Below, in pieces: positions 9,001 through 17,206 of a DNA stretch of 64,000 nucleotides. Position 1 is the stretch's first letter. Each line of letters opens with the position of its first letter. Where the stretch lies: NCBI GenBank assembly GCA_002338565.1, contig DDIN01000005.1, positions 135,264-199,263 of the forward strand. The letters run 5' to 3'. Source of the stretch: Hyphomonadaceae bacterium UBA1849 (GTDB taxonomy: Bacteria; Pseudomonadota; Alphaproteobacteria; Caulobacterales; Hyphomonadaceae). Both the position numbers and the translations under genes were made by a program. A model generated the notes under the pieces. The model was given only the letters and a program-made list of their open reading frames with translations, was not told where the DNA came from and ran no database searches.

Positions 9001-9438
9001 ATGCGTATCGAAAAAACGCGGTCTACACAGGCATCACGCGCGGGCGGAAAATCATCTGCCGGCGGAGATGGCGCTGCATTTTCTCAGGCTCTTGGTGGCT
9101 CAACATCCGCGACACCGGTTGGCACAACCGGCGGCACGGTAGGTGTCGGTTCTGTTGCTGCGCTCATGGCGCTACAGGGCGCAGAAGATCCATTAGAGCG
9201 TCGTCGCAAGGCCGAAAGACGCGGCCGTCAGCTGCTGGAAGGCCTAGACCGTCTCAAAATAGACCTGTTAGAGGGCGGAAACGCTGGCCCGACACTTGCA
9301 CGCCTCAAAGATGCGCTCGAATCGGAGCGCGCGCAGAGTGACGATCAGGAGCTGGAATCCATCATTGATCAGATTGAACTGCGGGTAGAAGTAGAACTGG
9401 CGAAACTCGAAACTGCACAACGCAGAAGCAATCTCTGA
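9001..9438 (+). CDS. fliX: Flagellar assembly regulator FliX
   Basis: The 145-aa protein has a Gly/Ser/Ala-rich N-terminal half and a helical C-terminal half (DPLERRRKAERRGRQLLEGL, then DDQELESIIDQIELRVEVEL), matching the FliX layout. In Caulobacter, FliX couples early basal-body assembly to late flagellar transcription through the sigma54 activator FlbD. The ATG at 9001 is preferred; an in-frame GTG lies two codons earlier. Divergence from flgI is the same as in Caulobacter. FlbD itself is not in the window. Confidence 0.85.
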   Translation: MRIEKTRSTQASRAGGKSSAGGDGAAFSQALGGSTSATPVGTTGGTVGVGSVAALMALQGAEDPLERRRKAERRGRQLLEGLDRLKIDLLEGGNAGPTLARLKDALESERAQSDDQELESIIDQIELRVEVELAKLETAQRRSNL

Positions 9439-9534
9439 TTATTCACAGCTTTTACTTTCTATTCACTAATTGAATCTGAACAACATAAGGGATATAGAGC
9501 CTGCGAATAATCTGCCCTGCATCGGGAGTCGAGT

Positions 9535-9951
9535 ATGAGTTCGATTGATCTAGAAGGCTACAAACCAGCTGCTGACGAAGAGTTCATGAACGAACGTCAG
9601 ATGGCTTACTTCCGGAAAAAACTGGAAGACTGGAAGCAGGATATCATTGACGGGTCGAAGACCACGATTGGTAATCTGCAGGAAGATTCAGCGTCTCTTC
9701 CGGACCTCGTGGACCGCGCGTCTGCTGAGAGCGATAAAGCGCTGGAACTTCGTACGCGTGACCGCCAGCGCAAGCTGATCAACAAGATTGATGCTGCGAT
9801 CCGCCGGATTGATGACGGCACATATGGCTATTGCGAGATGACGGGCGATCCGATCTCTCTTGGCCGTCTGGAAGCGCGTCCGACAGCGACATTGTCTCTG
9901 GAAGCTCAGGAAGCTCATGAGCGTAACGAGAAGACACTCCGGGACGACTGA
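9535..9951 (+). CDS. dksA: RNA polymerase-binding transcription factor DksA
   Basis: DksA enters the secondary channel of RNA polymerase and acts with ppGpp in the stringent response. The 138-aa protein has the coiled-coil region with DLVDRASAESD at the tip, followed by the globular GTYGYCEMTGDPISLGRLEA segment. Of the four zinc-finger Cys of enteric DksA only the first is kept (C-x2-T, and no C-x2-C after it), a pattern common in alphaproteobacteria. A clear terminator follows. It lies 96 bp after fliX. Confidence 0.93.
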   Translation: MSSIDLEGYKPAADEEFMNERQMAYFRKKLEDWKQDIIDGSKTTIGNLQEDSASLPDLVDRASAESDKALELRTRDRQRKLINKIDAAIRRIDDGTYGYCEMTGDPISLGRLEARPTATLSLEAQEAHERNEKTLRDD

Positions 9952-9980
9952 TCTTCCGGCCAGAATATTAAAATCAAACG

Positions 9981-10012
9981 GCCCGCCTTCTTCCAGATGG
10001 CGGGCTTTCTTG
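9981..10012 (+). terminator. Rho-independent terminator after dksA
   Basis: GCCCGCC (9981-9987) pairs with GGCGGGC (9999-10005) across an 11-nt loop and is followed by TTTCTTG. It is 30 bp after the dksA stop. Confidence 0.85.
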
Positions 10013-10031
10013 TGGGGAGAGAGACGCCAGC

Positions 10032-10823
10032 ATGATTAGCTTTGCAGATTTGGTCCGTGAGTTTCAGACGGGCGGAGAGAACGGTCTCAGCTTTGATGCG
10101 CCCGAAAGCTGGGCGCAGGGGCGTACGCTCTATGGCGGTTTATCTGCAGCGCTATGTCATGTGAGCGCGCGGGAAATGCTTGAGATCGACAAGCCTATCA
10201 AGTCTGCCGTTGTGGCGTTTGTTGGTCCGTCTTCAGGCCATCTGACGGGCGAGGCGACCCTGATGCGTCAGGGCAAATCCACGATCATGATGGATGCTAC
10301 TCTGAACGGAGAAAAAGGCATCGGCACGAAGACCCTACTAGTCTATGGCGATGACCGGGCGAGCAAGCTCGACCAGTCCGATCTCACCTCGCCAGACGTG
10401 CCTCCGCCGGAGGACTGCGAGCCATTCTGGGGTGATCGCAAGCCGGCCAATTTTGCGCGCAACTTTGAAATCCGCCGCGCAGGTGGCCTCAAGCCAATGG
10501 GCGGGGGTGATCGTGGTGATATGCTCGTCTGGGTGCGTCATGCGACGGAGACGGGTGATGATCACACCGCTGCATTGCTGGCGCTAGCTGATGTCATTCC
10601 GCCAGCCTGTTTCACGATGATGGAAGAGGGCGCACCGTTCAGCACGGTGACATGGTCTCTTGAGTTTCTGCGCGCTGATATAGAGGTCGGCAATGAGTGG
10701 TTTCTGCTGAGCTCGGTCGCCGAGCATACAGCGAACGGCTATTCCAGCCAGGCCATGTATATGTGGGACCGCGAAGGGCGCCCTGTCATCGCTTCGCGCC
10801 AGAACGTAACGGTCTTCTATTAG
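10032..10823 (+). CDS. Acyl-CoA thioesterase-like double-hotdog protein
   Basis: The 263-aa protein has an N-terminal hotdog with QGRTLYGGLSAAL (residues 34-46), the helix that embraces the acyl-CoA in TesB/4HBT_3 proteins. A second hotdog half carries ADVIPPACF and FSTVTWSLEFLRAD and ends in ASRQNVTVFY. The expected reaction is hydrolysis of acyl-CoA thioesters in the cytosol; chain-length preference cannot be read. It stands alone between dksA and the flgH operon. Confidence 0.8.
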   Translation: MISFADLVREFQTGGENGLSFDAPESWAQGRTLYGGLSAALCHVSAREMLEIDKPIKSAVVAFVGPSSGHLTGEATLMRQGKSTIMMDATLNGEKGIGTKTLLVYGDDRASKLDQSDLTSPDVPPPEDCEPFWGDRKPANFARNFEIRRAGGLKPMGGGDRGDMLVWVRHATETGDDHTAALLALADVIPPACFTMMEEGAPFSTVTWSLEFLRADIEVGNEWFLLSSVAEHTANGYSSQAMYMWDREGRPVIASRQNVTVFY

Positions 10824-11127
10824 GGAAGGCGGGTCCGGATGTAAGTGCGGCGGTCTCTCAATGGGACCGCCGCTTACACCCAACGCTCGGCGTTGCCCGC
10901 CAGCAGGACTAGTTTTACGTTGAGAAAGAAAACAGGCGGTTACCACGAAGTTTTCAAAAGGTTACTTTGAAGGAAAACTTCTTACCGATTCCGTTTACCA
11001 TAGTAATGAATCGATCAGGCAAATAAAAAGCCCGGCAAGTCTTGCCTGCCGGGCAATTTGTGCCGGATTTAAATTTCCGGCTGGTGTGTTCTGGTTAATA
11101 TCTAACCTTCGCGGGCAGGTGCCCGCT
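10824..11127. other. Convergent intergenic region with two strong hairpins
   Basis: The 304 bp separate the thioesterase gene from flgH. The first hairpin (10841-10877) pairs GCGGCGGTC with GACCGCCGC inside outer GTAAG/TTAC arms and lacks a U-tract. The second (11030-11054) is the flgH-side terminator listed separately. The AT-rich stretch 10919-11020 shows no gene. Confidence 0.6.
11021..11054 (-). terminator. Rho-independent terminator of the flgFGAH operon
   Basis: GCCCGGCA (11030-11037) pairs with TGCCGGGC (11047-11054). On the minus strand it is followed by TTTTTATTT. It is 74 bp downstream of the flgH stop. Confidence 0.85.
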
Positions 11128-11868
11128 CTAGAATGGCAGGATGGAATTTGCGACGCGCTGGCCCACGCGTGGACGCTGAACCGAGCTCAGGTCGCCGCGG
11201 CCACCATATGAAATGCGTGCTTCTGCGATTTGCGTGTGCTGGATCGTATTCGTAGCGGAAATATCTTCAGGGCGGATGACGCCAGAGATGATGAGTTCGC
11301 GCACTTCAGAGTTCACGCGCACTTCCTGAGATCCTGCGATTACGAAATTGCCGTTCGGCAGAACATTGGTGATAACCGCTGCGACGGACATCTGGATGTT
11401 TTCAGAGCGGTTTACCGTGCCGACGCCCTGAGAGGAGCTTGTCGAGCTTGTGCCCAGGCCTGTTCCGAGATTGTCAGTGCCTGGAAGGAAGCGTTCGATA
11501 GGTTGTTCAAGGCCAAACAGACCAGTGACGGCCGCATCCTGACTGCCAGTGCGGCTGGTGGACGTCGAATTGTTCAGCGTTGCTGTGTCGGTGATGTCGA
11601 TGTCCACGGTCAGGATATCGCCCACCAGGCTTGCGCGGTGATCGTTGAAAAAGCCTGTCGCGCCCGTGCGCCAGAGAGAATTCATGGACGTATCGTCAAC
11701 GATTGGCGGGGGCGTTGGGGCAGACACCGGCATCGCGCCGACAATCATCTGCGGATTGGTGATCGGCGTCAGCTGCGGCTCTTGAACAGCGTCGTTGACG
11801 GTGGCGCAGGCTGCAAGGCTTGCGGCGAGCGCAATCACTGCGAAGGGACGGGAAGCTTTCGGGAACAT
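11128..11868 (-). CDS. flgH: Flagellar L-ring lipoprotein FlgH
   Basis: FlgH forms the outer-membrane ring of the basal body. The 246-aa precursor has a lipobox LAAC with Cys21. A conserved SLWRTGATGFFNDHRASLVGD (given here as SLWRTGATGFF and NDHRASLVGD) matches the family, as do the VRVNSEVRELIISGVIRPEDI segment and the terminal SYGGRGDLSS region. It is last in flgF-flgG-flgA-flgH and closely spaced after flgA. Confidence 0.96.
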   Translation of the reverse strand: MFPKASRPFAVIALAASLAACATVNDAVQEPQLTPITNPQMIVGAMPVSAPTPPPIVDDTSMNSLWRTGATGFFNDHRASLVGDILTVDIDITDTATLNNSTSTSRTGSQDAAVTGLFGLEQPIERFLPGTDNLGTGLGTSSTSSSQGVGTVNRSENIQMSVAAVITNVLPNGNFVIAGSQEVRVNSEVRELIISGVIRPEDISATNTIQHTQIAEARISYGGRGDLSSVQRPRVGQRVANSILPF

Positions 11869-11870
11869 GA

Positions 11871-12638
11871 CTAGCCTTCCTGTGAAAAGAGTGAGCTGAC
11901 GCGTGCTTCGCCCGGTCCCCAGGCGATTGCGTCCATTGAACGGTTGGATTGAAGGTTCTGTACGCGGACCGGTTCGCCCTCGGCGGCATCATTGAGTGCG
12001 CGCGCGCTGACCACCAGACGCAGCGCGCCGCGCTGATACACCAGCTGGATCGGGTCACCCTGACGAACGACTGAAACGGGGCGGATATCGCGCATGGCAA
12101 TCGGCTGACCAGCGCGGATAGTGCGGGTCGCTTCCATGCCATCCAGAACGTGAGCTGCGCGGATGAGCCCTTGAATGCGACGGTTCGGGTTCATTGCTTC
12201 ATAGCTGATCATGTCGGGCGTGATTTCGTCGCCGCGACGCACATCCGTGATCAGCATCGGGACTTCGTTCTCGGCCGGTTCGTCCTGATAAATGGCAGGT
12301 GCTGGCTGGGCTTGTTGCGGCGTAGCTGCAACGGGTTGCGGTGTCGCCACGGCACTTTCAGACCGCGTCACCCACACCATCTCGCCATCTGGCAGATCGA
12401 TCGGAAATCCAGCCGCAGCTGCCTGCGCTTCAATAAATTCAGATGCGAGCGGAAGGCGCTGGCCGGGCAGGGGCGCTGCCGCAATCTGGCGGGCTCCGGG
12501 CGCACCTGTCACGTTGGAGACATCGGCAAGACGTACCCAGTCGCTCGAAATCACGACGTCTTCGGCGGCGACAGATTGTGTCAGTGCGAGGCCTGTCAGT
12601 GCGAGTGAGGCGAAGAGGGGGCGGCTTAGCTTAGTCAT
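11871..12638 (-). CDS. flgA: P-ring assembly chaperone FlgA
   Basis: This periplasmic chaperone is needed for FlgI to form the P ring. It has 255 aa with a signal peptide ending SVAA. A SAF/ChapFlgA region in the second half contains RGDEITPDMISYE and ATRTIRAGQPIAMRDIRPV, then GDPIQLVYQRGALRLVV. It is 8 bp after flgG and 2 bp before flgH in the operon. A Gln/Pro/Ala-rich linker separates the two halves. Confidence 0.93.
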   Translation of the reverse strand: MTKLSRPLFASLALTGLALTQSVAAEDVVISSDWVRLADVSNVTGAPGARQIAAAPLPGQRLPLASEFIEAQAAAAGFPIDLPDGEMVWVTRSESAVATPQPVAATPQQAQPAPAIYQDEPAENEVPMLITDVRRGDEITPDMISYEAMNPNRRIQGLIRAAHVLDGMEATRTIRAGQPIAMRDIRPVSVVRQGDPIQLVYQRGALRLVVSARALNDAAEGEPVRVQNLQSNRSMDAIAWGPGEARVSSLFSQEG

Positions 12639-12646
12639 GGATCACC

Positions 12647-13435
12647 TTAGCGGAGCTGGCTTGTGACGCCGAGCATCTCGTCAGCTGTTGTGATGACTTT
12701 CGAATTCATTTCGTACGCACGTTGCGCGATGATCAGCGCACTGATCTCGTTCACAGCGTTGACGTTGGAGGTCTCGAGAAAGCCTTGGAGCACGGTGCCG
12801 AAGCCAACCGCGCCCGGTGTTGCAATATTTGCAGGGCCGGAAGACGGGGTTTCGAGGAAGAGGTTGTCGCCGATCGCATCAAGGCCTGCCGGATTGATGA
12901 AGCGGGCAAGGTCGATCTGGCCGAGTTCCTGATATTCGACTTCGCCAGCGATACGAACCTGAACCATGCCGACAGCACTGATCGACACGTCGACGGCTTC
13001 TTCCGGAATAGCAATGCCCGGAGAGACGACAAAACCGTCTTCGGTCACGAGCTGGCCGTCCGGGCTGACGGAGAAATTACCTGCGCGGGTGTAAGACTGT
13101 GTGCCATCCGGGTTCTGGATGACAAAATAGCCTTCGCCCTGAAGTGCGAGGTCGTAAGCATTTTCAGTCTGCGTCACATTACCCTGACCTGTAATGCGGT
13201 AAACGGAGCCGGCTTTCACACCCGTACCGACCTGAACACCGGTTGGTACGATTGTGCCGCCATCTGATGAGGTGACCCCCATCCGCTCGACGTTCATATA
13301 GAGCAGATCCTGAAATTCGGCGCGCTGGCGTTTGAAGCCAGTCGTATTCATGTTGGCAATGTTGTTCGAAATGACTTCAACATTGAGCTGTTGAGCCTGC
13401 ATGCCGGTTGCGGCTGTGCTGAGTGCGCGCATCAC
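12647..13435 (-). CDS. flgG: Flagellar distal rod protein FlgG
   Basis: The 262-aa axial protein starts with MRALSTAATGMQAQQLNVEV and has the N-terminal ISNNIANMNTTGFK rod signature. The C-terminal helix is SNVNAVNEISALIIAQRAYE followed by MNSKVI, typical of FlgG. It forms the distal rod through the periplasm. It is second in the flgF-flgG-flgA-flgH operon, 19 bp after flgF. Confidence 0.97.
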   Translation of the reverse strand: MMRALSTAATGMQAQQLNVEVISNNIANMNTTGFKRQRAEFQDLLYMNVERMGVTSSDGGTIVPTGVQVGTGVKAGSVYRITGQGNVTQTENAYDLALQGEGYFVIQNPDGTQSYTRAGNFSVSPDGQLVTEDGFVVSPGIAIPEEAVDVSISAVGMVQVRIAGEVEYQELGQIDLARFINPAGLDAIGDNLFLETPSSGPANIATPGAVGFGTVLQGFLETSNVNAVNEISALIIAQRAYEMNSKVITTADEMLGVTSQLR

Positions 13436-13454
13436 ATCACCTTAAAAATACTTA

Positions 13455-14192
13455 TTACTGAGCAGAGCCCAGCTTGTTGATTGCGGTTTTGCGAAGCTCG
13501 TCTGCGTCTTTTACGAGGCGGCTTGCTGAGGTGTAGGCCCGGGAAATTTCGATCATCCGGGTGACTTCAAGAATGGCGTTGACGTTGGATTGCTCCACAA
13601 CACCCTGCTGCACTTTTGGCAGCTCCACAGCTTCTGCTTGTTGGTCTCCTGGAGACCAGAGATTATTTCCAACCTTCTCTAACGCACCTGGTGTTTCGAA
13701 CCCGTAAACACCAAGACGTCCGATTTCGATATTTCCCTGACGGATAATGCCTGTGTCGCTCACGGTTGGCGGGCCGCCTTCCGGATCGAACACCATTTCA
13801 TTGCCGGCATCATCCAGAACGAGTGCGCCTTCATGCGTTACAAGTCTGGAAAGTTCATCAAGCGCGAACTGTCCGTCGCGCGTGTAATAAGTCTCGCCAC
13901 CCACCCGGACCGAGAAAAAGGCGTTCGCTTCTTCGATACCGAAATCGAGCGAATTGCCCGTCGGGCGTAGCGTGCCGGTGGTCATGTCGCGCTGCATCCG
14001 GCCAACGGATGTGAAGCGGATATCTTCCGGCGTATCGTTTGCGTGAGACGGGCGCTCGATGATCAGATCGTTAAGAGCGACCTCCGCCTTGAAGCCGGCT
14101 GTGTTCATATTCGCAAGATTGTTGGCCACCACGTCCATCCGGCGACGGAGGGATTGTTGGGTGTTAATGCCGACAAGAAGCGTATTATCCAT
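13455..14192 (-). CDS. flgF: Flagellar proximal rod protein FlgF
   Basis: The 245-aa rod protein is a FlgG paralogue, with MDNTLLVGINTQQSLRRRMD then VVANNLANMNTAGFK at the N-terminus and QSNVNAILEVTRMIEISRAY near the C-terminus. I start it at the ATG at 14192; 26 further upstream codons do not resemble rod proteins. It is first gene of the minus-strand operon and divergent from fliL. In the 179-bp intergenic region I found only isolated TTAAC half-sites, not a full CtrA box. Confidence 0.95.
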   Translation of the reverse strand: MDNTLLVGINTQQSLRRRMDVVANNLANMNTAGFKAEVALNDLIIERPSHANDTPEDIRFTSVGRMQRDMTTGTLRPTGNSLDFGIEEANAFFSVRVGGETYYTRDGQFALDELSRLVTHEGALVLDDAGNEMVFDPEGGPPTVSDTGIIRQGNIEIGRLGVYGFETPGALEKVGNNLWSPGDQQAEAVELPKVQQGVVEQSNVNAILEVTRMIEISRAYTSASRLVKDADELRKTAINKLGSAQ

Positions 14193-14371
14193 GAAAAATA
14201 CCAGCCCACTTTGGTTCAGGCCGAAGATAATCCCTTCAAGGTTAACGCTTTCCTGCGATCCGATAACCAAAATGCCAACTGTAATTAGGCCGGTAAAAAC
14301 TTCCTATCTCCACGCTTCCTTAACCAAGCTGGGTCATTTTTGCCGAGTTGATCAACAAGGACTCTGGAACC

Positions 14372-15043
14372 ATGGCCGACGATATCGAAGGTGAAATGGA
14401 CGGTGAAACCGACATTGATGGTGTCGGTGAAGGTGGCACAAAAAAGAAGAAGATGTCTGGTAAGACTCTGATTCTTTTCATTGTTTTGCCAGCCCTGCTG
14501 ATTCTTGGCGGTGGCGGCGGTGCCGCTATGATGCTGTTTGGTGGCGGATCTGCAGAGGCTGCGGCATCTGAACCGCCAGCCGATTCTCATGGCGAATCAG
14601 ATGATCACGGTTCAGACGATGGTCATGGTGAAGGCGGCGACGATCATGGATCGGACGACGGCCATGGTGAATCTACTGTCGGCCATGCAACAGAATCAGA
14701 TGGCAATGGCGCAGTCATCCAGATCGGCTCACCGGGTAATCCGTCTTTCTATACGCTCCCAGACCTTATCGTGACCGTGAATGCGGGTGGCGGACGTCGC
14801 TCCCAGCTCCTGCTGAAGCTGACGCTCGAAGCAAACGATCCTGCTGTGTTTGATAGCCTGGATGCTTATCTGCCGCGCATTACAGACCAGTTTCAGATGT
14901 TCCTGCGTGAGATGCGTATTGACGATCTGAGCGGATCAGCCGGTGACTATCGTATCCGGCGCGAACTTCTGCGCCGCGTAAATATGAGCGTTTATCCTGA
15001 AACCATCGATGCCGTGCTCATCGAGGAATTTATTGTTCAATAG
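14372..15043 (+). CDS. fliL: Flagellar basal-body-associated protein FliL with a His/Asp/Gly-rich linker
   Basis: FliL is an inner-membrane protein that surrounds the stator and supports motor torque. The 223-aa protein has an acidic cytoplasmic N-terminus, a KKKK stop-transfer, one membrane segment (about 31-56) and a C-terminal FliL domain. The domain begins with FYTLPDLIVTVNAGGG and ends YPETIDAVLIEEFIVQ. Between the membrane and domain, residues 71-110 hold a low-complexity linker with the unit DDHGSDDGHGE twice and six His spaced 6-7 residues apart. The ATG at 14372 follows AAGGA. fliM starts 8 bp later. Confidence 0.93.
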   Translation: MADDIEGEMDGETDIDGVGEGGTKKKKMSGKTLILFIVLPALLILGGGGGAAMMLFGGGSAEAAASEPPADSHGESDDHGSDDGHGEGGDDHGSDDGHGESTVGHATESDGNGAVIQIGSPGNPSFYTLPDLIVTVNAGGGRRSQLLLKLTLEANDPAVFDSLDAYLPRITDQFQMFLREMRIDDLSGSAGDYRIRRELLRRVNMSVYPETIDAVLIEEFIVQ

Positions 15044-15051
15044 GCCTTAGT

Positions 15052-16230
15052 ATGTCTGACGATAAAACAGATGAAGAACTGGCCGCAGAATGGGCTGCGG
15101 AACTGGAGGCTGACGAAGCTGCCAATGGTGGCGGCGATGACGATATGGGCGACGATTTTGCCGCCGAATGGGAAGCATCGCTCGCCAACGAAGAAGAAGA
15201 AGCGAAGACCAATCTCGCGACTGCTGTCATTGGTAATGGTCAGACCACAGAACGTATTCTCAACCAGGATGAGATCGACAGCCTTCTCGGCTTCTCTCTC
15301 GATGATGAAGACGCAGACGACACATCCGGTATTCGGGCAATCATCAACTCGGCAATGGTCTCCTATGAGCGTCTTCCGATGCTCGAGGTTGTCTTTGACC
15401 GTCTCGTCCGTCTTCTCACCACCAGCCTTCGGAACTTCACGTCTGACAACGTCGAGGTCTCCCTCGATGCGATCACATCGATCCGTTTTGGCGACTATCT
15501 GAACTCTATTCCGCTTCCGGCGATCCTGTCTGTCTTCCGCGCCAAGCAGCTCGATAACTTCGGCCTGCTCACAGTCGATTCAAACCTGATCTACTCCATC
15601 GTGGACGTGCTTCTCGGTGGTCGCCGCGGCACAGTGGCGATGCGTATTGAGGGCCGTCCTTACACGACCATTGAACGCTCGCTCGTGACGCGTCTGGTCG
15701 AGGTGATCCTGCAGGATGCGAAACAGGCGTTTGCGCCGCTTACAGAAGTTGATTTCGAACTCGACCGTATCGAGACGAACCCGCGTTTTGCGGCGATTGC
15801 ACGCCCTGCCAACGCGGCGATCCTCGTCAAACTGCGCATCGACATGGAAGATCGCGGCGGTCGCGCCGAGCTGCTCATGCCGTATGCGACGCTCGAGCCG
15901 ATCCGTAAAATGCTTCTCCAGAACTTCATGGGCGAGAAATTCGGCCGTGATAACATCTGGGAAAGCCACCTCGCATCCGAACTCTGGGCTGCTAAAATCG
16001 AAGTTCAGACCGTGCTCGATGAAATGCAGGTGCCGCTGAAGAAAATGCTCGATCTCGAAGTCGGCGATACGATCTTCCTGAACGCAGCGCCCGATTCAAA
16101 AGTGCAGCTTAAATGCGGTGACATTCGCCTGACAGATGGACGCGTGGGCCGAATGGGCCACAAGGTTGCTGTACGGGTTGAGAGCCCGATCTCTGATCGA
16201 GCCAAAGCGAGCGTGCTGAAAGAACAATGA
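15052..16230 (+). CDS. fliM: Flagellar motor switch protein FliM
   Basis: FliM is the C-ring component that binds CheY-P and sets rotor direction. In the 392-aa protein, a very acidic N-terminus holds two similar units (LAAEWAAELE, FAAEWEASLA) before the FliM signature ILNQDEIDSLLGF. A CheC-like middle domain with EVSLDAITSIRFGDYLNSIP follows, then a SpoA C-terminal domain (LDLEVGDTIFLN, then VGRMGHKVAVRV). The stop overlaps the next start by 4 bp (ATGA). Confidence 0.97.
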   Translation: MSDDKTDEELAAEWAAELEADEAANGGGDDDMGDDFAAEWEASLANEEEEAKTNLATAVIGNGQTTERILNQDEIDSLLGFSLDDEDADDTSGIRAIINSAMVSYERLPMLEVVFDRLVRLLTTSLRNFTSDNVEVSLDAITSIRFGDYLNSIPLPAILSVFRAKQLDNFGLLTVDSNLIYSIVDVLLGGRRGTVAMRIEGRPYTTIERSLVTRLVEVILQDAKQAFAPLTEVDFELDRIETNPRFAAIARPANAAILVKLRIDMEDRGGRAELLMPYATLEPIRKMLLQNFMGEKFGRDNIWESHLASELWAAKIEVQTVLDEMQVPLKKMLDLEVGDTIFLNAAPDSKVQLKCGDIRLTDGRVGRMGHKVAVRVESPISDRAKASVLKEQ

Positions 16231-16514
16231 GCGATTACGGACTCTTCGTAGAAATCGGCCTTGCAGTACTGCTGCTGTTAACCATCGTCTATTGCTGGCG
16301 ATTGGATCAGCGTCTCAACCAGCTGCGCAAAGGCAATGACGGTATGATTGAAGCCGCGCGCGAGCTGGCAGAGACCATCGCGCAGGCTGAAATGGCCGTG
16401 CAAGGGCTTCGTAAATCGGCAACCGAAACCGGCAAAGAGCTTCAGTCTCGCATTGATGAGGCGCGCTCTCTTTCGAATTCACTTCAGCGTGGCACGACAC
16501 GCAGGGGGTATTGA
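16227..16514 (+). CDS. DUF6468-like small membrane protein of the flagellar operon
   Basis: The 95-aa protein has one N-terminal membrane segment (about residues 5-24, LFVEIGLAVLLLLTIVYCW) and a helical cytoplasmic or periplasmic tail with regular Ala/Glu heptads. A DUF6468 protein regularly follows fliM in alphaproteobacteria. Translational coupling to fliM (ATGA overlap) suggests a motor-related role, but its function is not known to me. Confidence 0.7.
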   Translation: MSDYGLFVEIGLAVLLLLTIVYCWRLDQRLNQLRKGNDGMIEAARELAETIAQAEMAVQGLRKSATETGKELQSRIDEARSLSNSLQRGTTRRGY

Positions 16515-16516
16515 TC

Positions 16517-17206
16517 ATGGCTAAGTCTCAGGTCCGGCTTCTTCCGGTGATTGGCATTTTTGCAGCGTGTGCTTTCGCGATTAAAGCAGTGTCCATCGCG
16601 GAAGCTGCAGGTGAGGCGACGGCCAATGCACAGGCCGCCTCGGCTCAGGCTCAGCAGGCTCAACAAAGCGAGCCCGTTCCTGCATCTGAGATGACAGAAA
16701 CAACCGCACCTGCGGAGAGCGAAACTTGCCCGGCGCCGGATATTCTCGCTGAGCAGGCAGGTCTTTCTCAATATGAAATTCAGGTGCTGCGGTCTCTGTC
16801 TGAACGCCGTGAGCGCCTTGAGGCACGCGAAGCCACGCTTGATACGCGCGAAATGACGATCTCTGCTGCAGAGGCGCGTCTCGATGACCAGATCGCCGAA
16901 CTCGAACGCCTTGAGACCAGCATCGCAGGTCTTCTGAATACGCTGGACGAACAGAACGAAGCGCAACTTGCCTCTCTCGTGACGATTTATGAAAGCATGC
17001 GGTCTGACGATGCGGCACGTATTTTCAATACGCTTGATGACGGGCTGATGCTTGAGCTGGCGCACCGTATGAAACCTGCACCAATGGCGGCAATCCTCGC
17101 TGACATGGAGCAGGACCGCGCGCGCACGCTGACAACGCTTATGGCGACCCGTTCGGAGCCACCTGAGACACTTGCTGATCTGGAGGCGCGTACGAATGCC
17201 CCTTAA
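16517..17206 (+). CDS. motE: MotE-family protein (stator-associated chaperone type)
   Basis: The 229-aa protein has an N-terminal signal/anchor and an Ala/Gln/Thr-rich linker. A coiled coil follows (ERRERLEAREATLDTREMTI through LDDQIAELERLE), then an MgtE-N-like domain IYESMRSDDAARIFNTLDDG. In Sinorhizobium, MotE stabilises the periplasmic motility protein MotC; here the role is inferred from architecture and operon position. The ATG at 16517 follows GGGGG. Its 3' end overlaps the next gene by 11 bp. Confidence 0.7.
   Translation: MAKSQVRLLPVIGIFAACAFAIKAVSIAEAAGEATANAQAASAQAQQAQQSEPVPASEMTETTAPAESETCPAPDILAEQAGLSQYEIQVLRSLSERRERLEAREATLDTREMTISAAEARLDDQIAELERLETSIAGLLNTLDEQNEAQLASLVTIYESMRSDDAARIFNTLDDGLMLELAHRMKPAPMAAILADMEQDRARTLTTLMATRSEPPETLADLEARTNAP

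Noticed and set aside
11061..11082. Imperfect palindrome GCCGGA … TCCGGC before the flgH stop
   Set aside because: Six-base arms with AT-rich centre just beside a stronger terminator; no independent support.
14193..14371. Possible sigma54 or CtrA promoter between flgF and fliL
   Set aside because: Only isolated TTAAC half-sites were found; no GG-N10-GC sigma54 element with correct flanks and no TTAA-N7-TTAA pair.
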